Under the pieces are notes generated by a model that did not search any database, was not told the origin of the DNA, and saw nothing but the letters and a program-made list of their open reading frames with translations. A DNA stretch of 64,000 nt. Source: CAKZLS01 sp963701445 (lineage in GTDB: Bacteria > Pseudomonadota > Alphaproteobacteria > Rhodospirillales > Defluviicoccaceae). The stretch lies in the NCBI GenBank assembly GCA_963701445.1, contig CAVPAM010000034.1, forward strand, positions 1 to 64,000, read 5' to 3'. Numbering within the stretch: position 1 is the first letter of the stretch; the number at the start of each line of letters is the position of its first letter. The translations under genes and the position numbers were made by a program. Shown here in pieces: positions 44,140 through 50,670 of this stretch.

Positions 44140-44580
44140 ATGCAGTATCTGCACACCATGGTGCGCGTCGGCAACATCGACGAGAGCCTGAACTTCTATT
44201 GCAACAATCTTGGATTGAGAGAGTTCCGGCGCACGGAAAGTCAGAACGGCCGGTTCACGCTGGTATTTCTTTGCGCGCCCGACGACCTGGACCGCGCCGC
44301 CAAGGACAGCGCGCCGCTGATCGAGCTGACGTACAATTGGGATCCGGAGGAGTATACGGGCGGGCGGAACTTCGGCCATCTCGCGTTCCGCGTGGAAGAC
44401 ATATACGCCGTCTGTCAGAGGCTGCTGGATGGCGGTGTCACCATCAACCGTCCGCCGCGCGACGGGCGCATGGCTTTTGTCCGTTCGCCCGACGGCATCT
44501 CCGTGGAATTGCTGCAAAAAGGCGAAGCCCTGCCCGCTCGCGAGCCATGGTCGAGCATGTCGAATACGGGCGAATGGTAG
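44140..44580 (+). CDS. VOC superfamily protein, glyoxalase I type
   Basis: This is a 146-residue vicinal-oxygen-chelate protein closely resembling lactoylglutathione lyase (GloA), which converts the methylglyoxal-glutathione hemithioacetal to lactoylglutathione. It has two beta-alpha-beta-beta-beta modules. Metal-ligand candidates are the early His in YLHTMVRVGN, Glu in LIELTYNWD, His in GRNFGHLAFRVEDI and Glu in ISVELLQKGE, as in glyoxalase I. The ATG at 44140 follows GGGAGGAAA. The gene ends 53 bases before structured repeat copy 1. Confidence 0.85.
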   Translation: MQYLHTMVRVGNIDESLNFYCNNLGLREFRRTESQNGRFTLVFLCAPDDLDRAAKDSAPLIELTYNWDPEEYTGGRNFGHLAFRVEDIYAVCQRLLDGGVTINRPPRDGRMAFVRSPDGISVELLQKGEALPAREPWSSMSNTGEW

Positions 44581-44632
44581 GATAGGTTCGTCGGGTCGGC
44601 GTGGCGCGGAACAATCCGGGTGGACGGAGCTG

Positions 44633-44896
44633 ATACCAACGAGCACTGATAGGAACCCATTGTGACGGCCTATGGAGGTTTCCGGCAAGGAGTGCGGCGT
44701 GCCGTGATGCGGGAGCATCACAAGCGGCGTGCGACGCTGCCCGGAAGCCTCCATAGGCCGCCCGGAGGGTCGTATTTCACGGATCCTCGGGGCGTCGAAA
44801 CCGCTTGACGATGCCCCCGCATCGCCGGCGCGGCCCCTCCTGCCGAGGATCCGTGAAACACGATCACAACGGGTCCCCATCAGTGCTCGTTGGTAT
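44633..44896 (-). repeat. Large covarying structured repeat, copy 1 (264 bp)
   Basis: The element is closed by a 33-bp stem (44633-44665 with 44864-44896; 30 Watson-Crick pairs, 3 A/C positions). Inside are two arms. P2 is 19 bp (44667-44685 with 44741-44759), capped by a perfect 7-bp hairpin (44704-44721). P4 is 20 bp (44771-44790 with 44843-44862), capped by a 6-bp hairpin (44809-44824). The ends read ATACCAAC and GTTGGTAT. The last base overlaps the panD stop codon TAA. Mismatches in the outer stem and P4 become G-U pairs in minus-strand RNA, so that strand is given. Compared with copy 2, eleven pairs differ on both sides yet still pair. Family unknown to me. Confidence 0.9.
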
Positions 44897-45267
44897 TATT
44901 CAGCCGCCTCAAGGTCTCCGGCCAAGGGCCGATTTTGATCATCCACGAAAATCACCCGTGGCCGCCATGAGACCGCGTTTTCCCGTGGCATGTCGCAATA
45001 AGCGACGATGATAACGAGATGTCCGGTGCTCGCCAGGTGGGCGGCGGCGCCGTTGATCTTGATACAGCCCGAATCCCTCGGTCCCTCGATCACGTAGGTC
45101 TCGAAGCGCGCGCCATTGGTGATATTGTATACGTGCACTTGCTGGTGAGGCAGCAGGTCGGCGCGGTCCATCAATTCCCGATCGATGGTAATGCTGCCGT
45201 GATAATGGAGGTCGGCGTCCGTCACGGTGGCGCGATGGATCTTCGATTGAAGCATGGAAATGTTCAT
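44896..45267 (-). CDS. panD: Aspartate 1-decarboxylase
   Basis: PanD decarboxylates L-aspartate to beta-alanine for pantothenate synthesis. It is made as a proenzyme that cuts itself to create a pyruvoyl group. The 123-residue product has the self-cleavage site in HYHGSITIDRELMD (Gly-Ser). It also has the early Lys of MLQSKIHRATVT and Tyr/Asn residues in NITNGARFETYVI. ATG 45267 is chosen since MNISMLQSKIHRA is the family start. Its stop codon overlaps the end of structured repeat copy 1 by one base. Confidence 0.93.
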   Translation of the reverse strand: MNISMLQSKIHRATVTDADLHYHGSITIDRELMDRADLLPHQQVHVYNITNGARFETYVIEGPRDSGCIKINGAAAHLASTGHLVIIVAYCDMPRENAVSWRPRVIFVDDQNRPLAGDLEAAE

Positions 45268-45486
45268 GGCGGCGCCCAGGGATCCCATCGGCGGTTCTTG
45301 GTCCAACCGTCGGCCGGAGTCGGCGACATCGCGGCAAACGCGGGTCAGCTTATAGCGTCGCGGGTCCGAGACATCAAGGAAGGCCGATCATTGCTGTTTT
45401 GGGCGACCCGCGGATGGATGGCTGCGCGCCCGGACTATTTCGCGTTGGGATCGGAGCACGTCCACCCGCCGCCGATCTGGCGCCAT

Positions 45487-45753
45487 TCACCGGGACAGGG
45501 CCTGTCCGCTCCGGTCCGACCCACCGGGCGCGGTTGCTGCCCCACCGGCGCCGGTCCCCGCATTGCCCTGTCGGCTTTCCAGTTGGTTGATTTTGTCCTC
45601 GAGTTTTTGGATTTTATGCTCAAGGGCGCCGATACGAGCGTTCAAGGTCGCGCCGGAAGGGCTTTCGCCGTCTCCATCCCCCGCTTTACCTGAACTTGCG
45701 AAAGGCCAAATCACAATGCAGACCACCATCACCGTCCGGGAGACTTTGCGCAT
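45487..45753 (-). CDS. Hypothetical exported coiled-coil protein
   Basis: This is an 88-residue predicted secreted protein. The ATG at 45753 has GGAGG six bases upstream, the best start. A signal peptide (RKVSRTVMVVCIVIWPFASSGKA) is followed by an acidic Gly/Ser linker. A heptad-patterned coiled coil (LNARIGALEHKIQKLEDKINQLE) comes next, then a Gly/Ala-rich tail. It resembles the short coiled-coil trimerisation helices of Lpp-like or YbgF-N-terminal domains, without a lipobox. Probably periplasmic and oligomeric; function unknown. Confidence 0.65.
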   Translation of the reverse strand: MRKVSRTVMVVCIVIWPFASSGKAGDGDGESPSGATLNARIGALEHKIQKLEDKINQLESRQGNAGTGAGGAATAPGGSDRSGQALSR

Positions 45754-45943
45754 ACCGCACCTCCGTGGAAACCTGATAGTAGGTGACAAGGGGCTCAATC
45801 TCATCAAGTTTTTTTCGCGGTCCGAGCATGGCCGTCATGGTCACCGGATGCTCGCGCCCGGGGGTCGAATAGGGTATTCACTCGGCGGGTGGTCTTGGCG
45901 CGGCATGGCTCCGTGTAGGGAGCGAGTTCTCAGGAGGATGGTG

Positions 45944-46339
45944 ATGACCGATAAGCAGTTGGAACCCACGGTCAAGGAAGCGCCCGATCTCCAGGACAAT
46001 GCCCGGAAGATGGCGCTGATCGTTTACGCGCTCTATCTCGCGAGCTTCATCGTCGGCATCACGTTCCTCGCGGGCGTGGTCGTCGCCTATGTTTACCGCG
46101 ACGACGCTGGCGACTGGCTCGTATCCCACTATCGCTTCCAGATCCGGACCTTTTGGATGTTTGCGCTGTTCTCCATCGTCGGCGCGCTGCTGGCCCTGGT
46201 TTTCGTCGGTTGGTTCGTTCTTGTCTTCGCCGCCGTCTGGCTGATCGTGCGCTGCGTCATCGGGATAAAGCGTCTGGGCGAACGCAAACCCATCGAAGAT
46301 CCGGCAAGCTGGCTGTTCGGGACGGCGCGATTGGTTTGA
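45944..46339 (+). CDS. DUF4870 family membrane protein
   Basis: This is a 131-residue integral membrane protein with three hydrophobic segments (residues ~24-48, 70-90 and 92-110). They include NARKMALIVYALYLASFIVGI and the DDAGDWLVSHYRFQIRTFW segment between the first two, typical of the DUF4870/Tic20-like family. The ATG at 45944 is 6 bases after AGGAGG. An ATG at 45938 directly abuts it. Function unknown. It lies between the divergent coiled-coil gene and a YciI-like gene 73 bases downstream, and may share a transcript with it. Confidence 0.75.
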   Translation: MTDKQLEPTVKEAPDLQDNARKMALIVYALYLASFIVGITFLAGVVVAYVYRDDAGDWLVSHYRFQIRTFWMFALFSIVGALLALVFVGWFVLVFAAVWLIVRCVIGIKRLGERKPIEDPASWLFGTARLV

Positions 46340-46412
46340 TGGTGGCCTATCGGGAGCCCGTTGTCCCTTGCCCCGGCCATAGTGCCTGAAATAAGGAATT
46401 GGAGGAAAAACC

Positions 46413-46697
46413 ATGCAGTTCGTTGTGATTGCCCATGACGGCGACGACCCACAAGCCCGGGACCGGCGAACGAAAGCTCGGCCGGCGCATATCGAGGGAG
46501 CGGTAAAGATGAAGGAGGACGGGTCCATGCTCACCGGCGGCGCCATACTCGATGATGACGGTGACATGATCGGCTCGGTGATGTTTGTCGACTTCCCCTC
46601 CCGGGCGGAACTCGACGCATGGCTGGCCTCGGACGCTTACGTGACCGGGGACGTCTGGCGTCACATCGAAGTCCGGCCCTTCCGCGTGGCGGTATAG
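46413..46697 (+). CDS. YciI-like domain protein
   Basis: This is a 94-residue ferredoxin-like-fold protein of the YciI family. The conserved His/Asp-type active site appears as FVVIAHDGDDPQARDRR near the N-terminus and the core SMLTGGAILDDDGDMIGSVMFVDFP later. It ends with the DVWRHIEVRPFRVAV strand. Members have weak lyase or degradative roles in some organisms, but most are unassigned. The ATG at 46413 follows GGAGGAAAAACC. The stop lies 12 bases before structured repeat copy 2. Confidence 0.85.
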   Translation: MQFVVIAHDGDDPQARDRRTKARPAHIEGAVKMKEDGSMLTGGAILDDDGDMIGSVMFVDFPSRAELDAWLASDAYVTGDVWRHIEVRPFRVAV

Positions 46698-46708
46698 GGC
46701 ACGGGCTT

Positions 46709-46987
46709 ATACCAACCTGCATTGATAATAACCCATTGTGACGGCCTTGGGAGGTTTCCGGCAAGGAGTGCGGCGGGCCGTGATGCGGGAGCATCACAAG
46801 CGGCGTGCGACGCTGCCCGGAAGCCTCCCAAGGCCGCCCGAAGGGTCGTGTTTCGCGCTTCCTCGGGGCCCATGTTCGACGTTTGGGGGAACCGCTTGAC
46901 GATGGGTCCCCATCGCCGGCGCGGTCCCTCCTGCCGAGGAAGCGCGAAACACGATCACAATGAGTCATTATCAACGCAGGTTGGTAT
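46709..46987 (-). repeat. Large covarying structured repeat, copy 2 (279 bp)
   Basis: This is the second copy, 2.07 kb from and co-oriented with copy 1. It has the same plan: a 33-bp outer stem (46709-46741 with 46955-46987), P2 (46743-46761 with 46817-46835) with the identical 7-bp cap hairpin (46780-46797), P4 (46847-46866 with 46934-46953, perfect) and a 6-bp cap (46900-46915). It is 15 bp longer, with extra bases at the apical side of P4. Ends are again ATACCAAC and GTTGGTAT, and the last base overlaps the TAA stop of the minus-strand hydrolase gene. It lies between convergent genes, like copy 1. Confidence 0.9.
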
Positions 46988-47871
46988 TAAACGACCAGCC
47001 GATCATGGCCGGGCCGATCCATGCGGCGCGGGCGCGGCTTGGCCTCGTGGTCAACGCCGCACATGGAAAGCACCCTGTCGCGGACGACGATCTCGTCGGT
47101 GCGTCTGCCTTGGACGATAATGTGAATTTGCCCGTGGAACGCGATCCCGCGTGAATTCACCGTCCCGGGAACCCCGGCGTGAGACTCCGCGCCGTCAATA
47201 ACATCGGACAGCGCGGTTCGATAACTCCGTTCAACAAAGTCGCGGGCCTTCAGCAGCGCCCGGCCGAGGGCCCGCGAACTCTGCAGCGCCGCGTGCCGAT
47301 CCCCCCAGTGGTCAAGACGCTGCCCATCGGATGGCCAGCTCACGGCCAGGGTTTCGAACCCTCTGGGACAACGGGCGAGGAAGGGAGCGCTGGCCTCGTC
47401 GTCGAGAAGGTCTTCAAGCACGCGGTTGTAGCGCAATCGGATCTGCGCGGCCGACCACAGAGCCTCCTTGAACGTGGTGTCGTACCCGTGGACGTAAAGG
47501 ATCAGATCCTTCTGTTCGTCGCGGAGAATGCGTCGGAGGTCGGTGTACAGCCGATTGCCGCCCAGGTGGTGATGCTCCGGGGAGTCGTGGATGACTTCCG
47601 GAAACACCACGAGATCGGTCAGGTCGATTTCGTCATCGTTGGCGAACTTGCGGGTTCTAGCCTCGTCCTGGGTGATGTCCACCACGGCGGTGCCCATGCG
47701 CAGCCAGTGTGGCCCCTTCGGATGAGGGTTGTTGCCGAACCCGACCACGGTACCGCCATTTCTCAGTTCGTTGCGGTTGGTCAGGAAAAACACTCTCGAT
47801 CCCGAAATCCCACCGACACCCGGGCCGGCGTCAAGGATCGATCGGGAGTGGGTTTCAAAGAATAAAAACAT
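46987..47871 (-). CDS. DUF900-type alpha/beta hydrolase, apparently lacking the nucleophile region
   Basis: This is a 294-residue protein of the DUF900 alpha/beta-hydrolase family. N-terminal SRVFFLTNRN, the oxyanion region LYVHGYDTTFKEAL and SWPSDGQRLDHWGDR are typical. The GxSxG nucleophile elbow, expected ~60 residues after that segment, is not visible. The sequence ends with QIHIIVQGRRTDEIVVRD and a basic tail, directly at structured repeat copy 2, whose end supplies the stop codon. The 3' part was probably lost by truncation or deletion, so activity is doubtful. The ATG at 47871 lies just after a sigma70-like promoter, which would give a nearly leaderless mRNA. Confidence 0.6.
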   Translation of the reverse strand: MFLFFETHSRSILDAGPGVGGISGSRVFFLTNRNELRNGGTVVGFGNNPHPKGPHWLRMGTAVVDITQDEARTRKFANDDEIDLTDLVVFPEVIHDSPEHHHLGGNRLYTDLRRILRDEQKDLILYVHGYDTTFKEALWSAAQIRLRYNRVLEDLLDDEASAPFLARCPRGFETLAVSWPSDGQRLDHWGDRHAALQSSRALGRALLKARDFVERSYRTALSDVIDGAESHAGVPGTVNSRGIAFHGQIHIIVQGRRTDEIVVRDRVLSMCGVDHEAKPRPRRMDRPGHDRLVV

Positions 47872-47877
47872 AACAAG

Positions 47878-47907
47878 AACATACACCGCGACAGGATCCC
47901 CTGTCAA
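47878..47907 (-). promoter_or_regulatory. Sigma70-like promoter upstream of the DUF900 gene
   Basis: On the minus strand, TTGACA (47902-47907) and TATGTT (47878-47883) are separated by 18 bases. Transcription would begin at about 47871, the ATG of the gene, so the mRNA may be leaderless. The consensus-quality -35 box supports a real promoter. An imperfect palindrome, GACAGGGGATCCTGTC, overlaps the spacer. Confidence 0.5.
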
Positions 47908-48073
47908 GGAATATGTTCCTTTGCTTCGGCCCGGCCAGAATCGGCTCCGGGCCGATTTGGCGCGCTGAATAGGAACTTGGCGGACGCGGCGGCGCCCGCC
48001 TTCAAGCGTGGACTTCGCCCTTCATTTTGGTAGAATGATAGTGAATCTCATCCTGCGCGGGCCGAGAGAAGCC

Positions 48074-48565
48074 ATGGCTGAACACCTCGCCGAGCCTGTA
48101 AGATACAGCGTCGTGCTGCGGCCGCATCGCAGTGCCAGCGTGGGCGCGGTGCGCACGGTCGTTTGCCTGGTGGCCGTCGCGTGGCTGGTGGTGGGGCTGG
48201 TCTTCGTGGCCGTTGGCGCGTGGCCCGTGGCCCCCTTCCTCGGTCTCGAGATCCTGCTCCTATACGGTGCCTTCCGGTTGAACGCGCACGCGGGGAACGC
48301 CCTGGAGGCCATCAACCTGACGGATACCGCGTTGACCGTGCGGCGCGTGGATTTCTGGGGAAAACAGAAGAATTTCTCGTTTCCGCCCAATTGGCTTCAG
48401 GTCAATTTCGACGAGCCTCCCAGCAACCGGAGTCTGCTCGAATTGCGGTCACATGGGGACTCGCTGATTATTGGAACGTTCTTGCGTCCGCGCGAACGGC
48501 TCGAACTGGCTCGGATTCTGCGGCGGGAACTGACCCGGTTGACCGCGTCGCGCAAGGCCGGCTGA
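48074..48565 (+). CDS. DUF2244 family membrane protein
   Basis: This is a 163-residue protein with two transmembrane segments (residues ~24-45 and 49-70) and the DUF2244 signature. It begins YSVVLRPHRSAS and continues with GAFRLNAHAGNALEAINLTDTALTVRR. The family is widespread in Alphaproteobacteria, often near cytochrome oxidase or DNA-related genes, with no known function. The ATG at 48074 is chosen, and the frame is open further upstream without conservation. It converges with dapB, whose stop is nine bases away. Confidence 0.82.
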   Translation: MAEHLAEPVRYSVVLRPHRSASVGAVRTVVCLVAVAWLVVGLVFVAVGAWPVAPFLGLEILLLYGAFRLNAHAGNALEAINLTDTALTVRRVDFWGKQKNFSFPPNWLQVNFDEPPSNRSLLELRSHGDSLIIGTFLRPRERLELARILRRELTRLTASRKAG

Positions 48566-48574
48566 CCGCTGGGA

Positions 48575-49381
48575 TCAGCGCGTTTCCAGGCCGAGGACCT
48601 CGCGCATGGTATACAGGCCCGGCGGCTGTCCCGCGGTCCACAAGGCCGCGCGCACGGCTCCGCTGGCGAATACGGTGCGCGACGCCGCCTTGTGCGTCAG
48701 CTCGATGCGTTCGCCGTCTGCGGCAAAAATCACCGTATGCTCTCCGACCACGTCGCCTCCGCGCAGAGTGGCAAATCCGATATCGCCTCTCCGGCGCGCG
48801 CCGACCATCCCGTCCCGCACCCGCTGGGCCGCGGCATCAAGGTCGACACCACGGCCGTTCGCGGCGGCCTGCCCGAGAGCCAGAGCGGTTCCAGAGGGTG
48901 CGTCCACCTTGTGGCGGTGATGCATTTCGACAATTTCGATGTCGTAAGCGTCGGTCAGAATGGCGGCCACCTGCTGTGTCAGGCCGAGCAGCAGGTTGAC
49001 CCCGACGCTCATGTTCGCGGCCTGGACCACCGCCACCGACCGCGCCGTTGTTTTCAGGACTTCGACATCCGCCGGCCGCAGTCCGGTGGTACCGACCACA
49101 AGAGCCACGCCGCGCTCGCGTGCGAACTCGGCGTGCCGAACGGTCGCATCGGGCGAGGTGAAATCGATGACCGTATCGGACGCGCTGAACAAGGACCCGG
49201 CGTCGTCGCCAACGGTCAGCCCGCAAGGCGTTGCCCCGGCGAGGGCCGCTACATCCTCACCGATCGCCCCGTGTCCCGGACACTCGATGCCGCCGGAGAG
49301 GGTCGCTCCCTCCGTTTCCAGGATGGCTTCCACGAGCATCCGGCCCATGCGGCCCGCGCATCCGGCTATTCCGATTTTCAT
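48575..49381 (-). CDS. dapB: 4-hydroxy-tetrahydrodipicolinate reductase
   Basis: DapB reduces 4-hydroxy-tetrahydrodipicolinate with NAD(P)H in lysine and diaminopimelate synthesis. The 268-residue product starts with MKIGIAGCAGRMGRML (Rossmann nucleotide loop) and continues with VVGTTGL. It has VEMHHRHKVDAPSGTALALG with the catalytic His pair and Lys, and ELTHKAASRTVFASGAV near the end. The ATG at 49381 is preceded by GGGGGAT. It follows dnaJ by 59 bases on the same strand, and dnaK-dnaJ-dapB is a frequent alphaproteobacterial order. Confidence 0.96.
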   Translation of the reverse strand: MKIGIAGCAGRMGRMLVEAILETEGATLSGGIECPGHGAIGEDVAALAGATPCGLTVGDDAGSLFSASDTVIDFTSPDATVRHAEFARERGVALVVGTTGLRPADVEVLKTTARSVAVVQAANMSVGVNLLLGLTQQVAAILTDAYDIEIVEMHHRHKVDAPSGTALALGQAAANGRGVDLDAAAQRVRDGMVGARRRGDIGFATLRGGDVVGEHTVIFAADGERIELTHKAASRTVFASGAVRAALWTAGQPPGLYTMREVLGLETR

Positions 49382-49440
49382 GATATCCCCCAAACGTCGG
49401 CCCGAAACGCACAGCCTCCACGCAAACGGTTAATCCGCCG

Positions 49441-50580
49441 CTATTCCCGCAGGTCCTCCCACAGTTCCTTCACCTTCGCGAAGAAGCCATGGGATTGCGG
49501 GCTGTGCCGTTCGTGGTTGGCTGCCTCCTCGAATTCGCGCAGCAATTTCTTTTGTTCATCGGTGAGGTCGATGGGCGTCTCCACCAACGCCTCCACGAAC
49601 ATGTCTCCGCGGGCGTGCGATCTGAGAACCGACATACCCTTGCCGCGCAGGCGAAACTGTTTTCCCGTTTGCGTACCCGCCGGCATGGAGATTCGCGCCC
49701 GTCCTCCGTCGATGGTCGGAACCTCGGCGCTACCGCCCAACGCCGCCGTCGTCATCGGAATGGGCATGCGGCAATAGATATTCGCGCCATCGCGCTGGAA
49801 CAGCCGATGGGGAGCGATGGAGACGAAGATATACAGATCTCCGGGCGGTCCGCCCCGCTGTCCGGCCTCGCCCTCTCCGCTCAGCCGGATCCGGGTACCG
49901 TCCTCGATACCGGCGGGAATGGTCACCTGCAGGCTCTTCTCCTTCTGAACACGGCCCGAGCCCCGGCAAGTCCCGCAAGGATCCTTGATGGTCTGCCCGG
50001 TGCCACCGCATCCGTGGCAGGTGCGTTCGACGGTGAAGAAACCGGACTGGCTGCGAACCCGTCCAGCGCCGTGACAGACCGAACACGTCGCCGGCTTGGC
50101 GCCGTCCTTGCCTCCCGACCCGCCGCAATCATCGCACGCGACACCCGTGGAAACGCGGATCGTGGACTTCGTTCCCGCGAACGCGTCTTCCAGGGTAACC
50201 TGCATGTTGTAACGGAGATCGGAGCCACGACCGCTTGAGCGGGCACCGCGCCGGCCACCGGCGCCGAAATCGCCGAACATCTCCTCGAAAATATCCGCGA
50301 AACCACCACCCATGCCGGCGGCGCCACCGCCAAAACCGCCACCGCCCGCCGCCTGATCGAAAGCGGCATGACCGAAGCGGTCATACGCGGCCCGTTTCTG
50401 GTCGTCCTTCAGAACCTCATGGGCCTCGTTGAGTTCCTTGAAGCGCCGCTCGGCTTCCTCGTCCCCCGGATTCCGGTCGGGATGATAGCGCATCGCCTGC
50501 TTGCGGTAGGCTTTCTTGATCTCGTCCTTGCTCGCGTCGCGATCAACCCCGAGGATCCGATAATAGTCTTCCTTGGACAT
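49441..50580 (-). CDS. dnaJ: Chaperone protein DnaJ
   Basis: DnaJ delivers unfolded proteins to DnaK and stimulates its ATPase. The 379-residue type I protein has the J domain with HPD (MRYHPDRNPGD, residues ~33-43), and a G/F-rich region (residues 75-100). The Cys-rich zinc domain has four CxxCxGxG motifs (CDDCGGSG, CSVCHGAG, CHGCGGTG, CGTCRGSG). Two substrate-binding beta domains and a dimerisation end complete it. It starts at ATG 50580, 91 bases after dnaK, and is probably read from the dnaK promoter. The J-domain Asp and all eight Cys are intact. Confidence 0.97.
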   Translation of the reverse strand: MSKEDYYRILGVDRDASKDEIKKAYRKQAMRYHPDRNPGDEEAERRFKELNEAHEVLKDDQKRAAYDRFGHAAFDQAAGGGGFGGGAAGMGGGFADIFEEMFGDFGAGGRRGARSSGRGSDLRYNMQVTLEDAFAGTKSTIRVSTGVACDDCGGSGGKDGAKPATCSVCHGAGRVRSQSGFFTVERTCHGCGGTGQTIKDPCGTCRGSGRVQKEKSLQVTIPAGIEDGTRIRLSGEGEAGQRGGPPGDLYIFVSIAPHRLFQRDGANIYCRMPIPMTTAALGGSAEVPTIDGGRARISMPAGTQTGKQFRLRGKGMSVLRSHARGDMFVEALVETPIDLTDEQKKLLREFEEAANHERHSPQSHGFFAKVKELWEDLRE

Positions 50581-50670
50581 CAACCGCCCCCACGCAATTC
50601 GCCAGCGGCCCGAAGCTTCGGGCCGCTGGCGGTTCCGTCCTCAAACCCGCCTTTCACGGAAAACTCCGGA

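Noticed and set aside
44633..46987. The structured repeats as HEARO/omega RNA, an integron attC site, a REP/BIME element or an IS copy
   Set aside because: No IscB, TnpB, integrase or transposase gene is near. The length and three-stem fold do not match attC or REP, and the conserved ends are too short for normal IS ends. The family stays unknown.
47902..47907. TTG at 47905-47907 as the start codon of the hydrolase
   Set aside because: It overlaps a consensus -35 box, and the family starts near the ATG at 47871.
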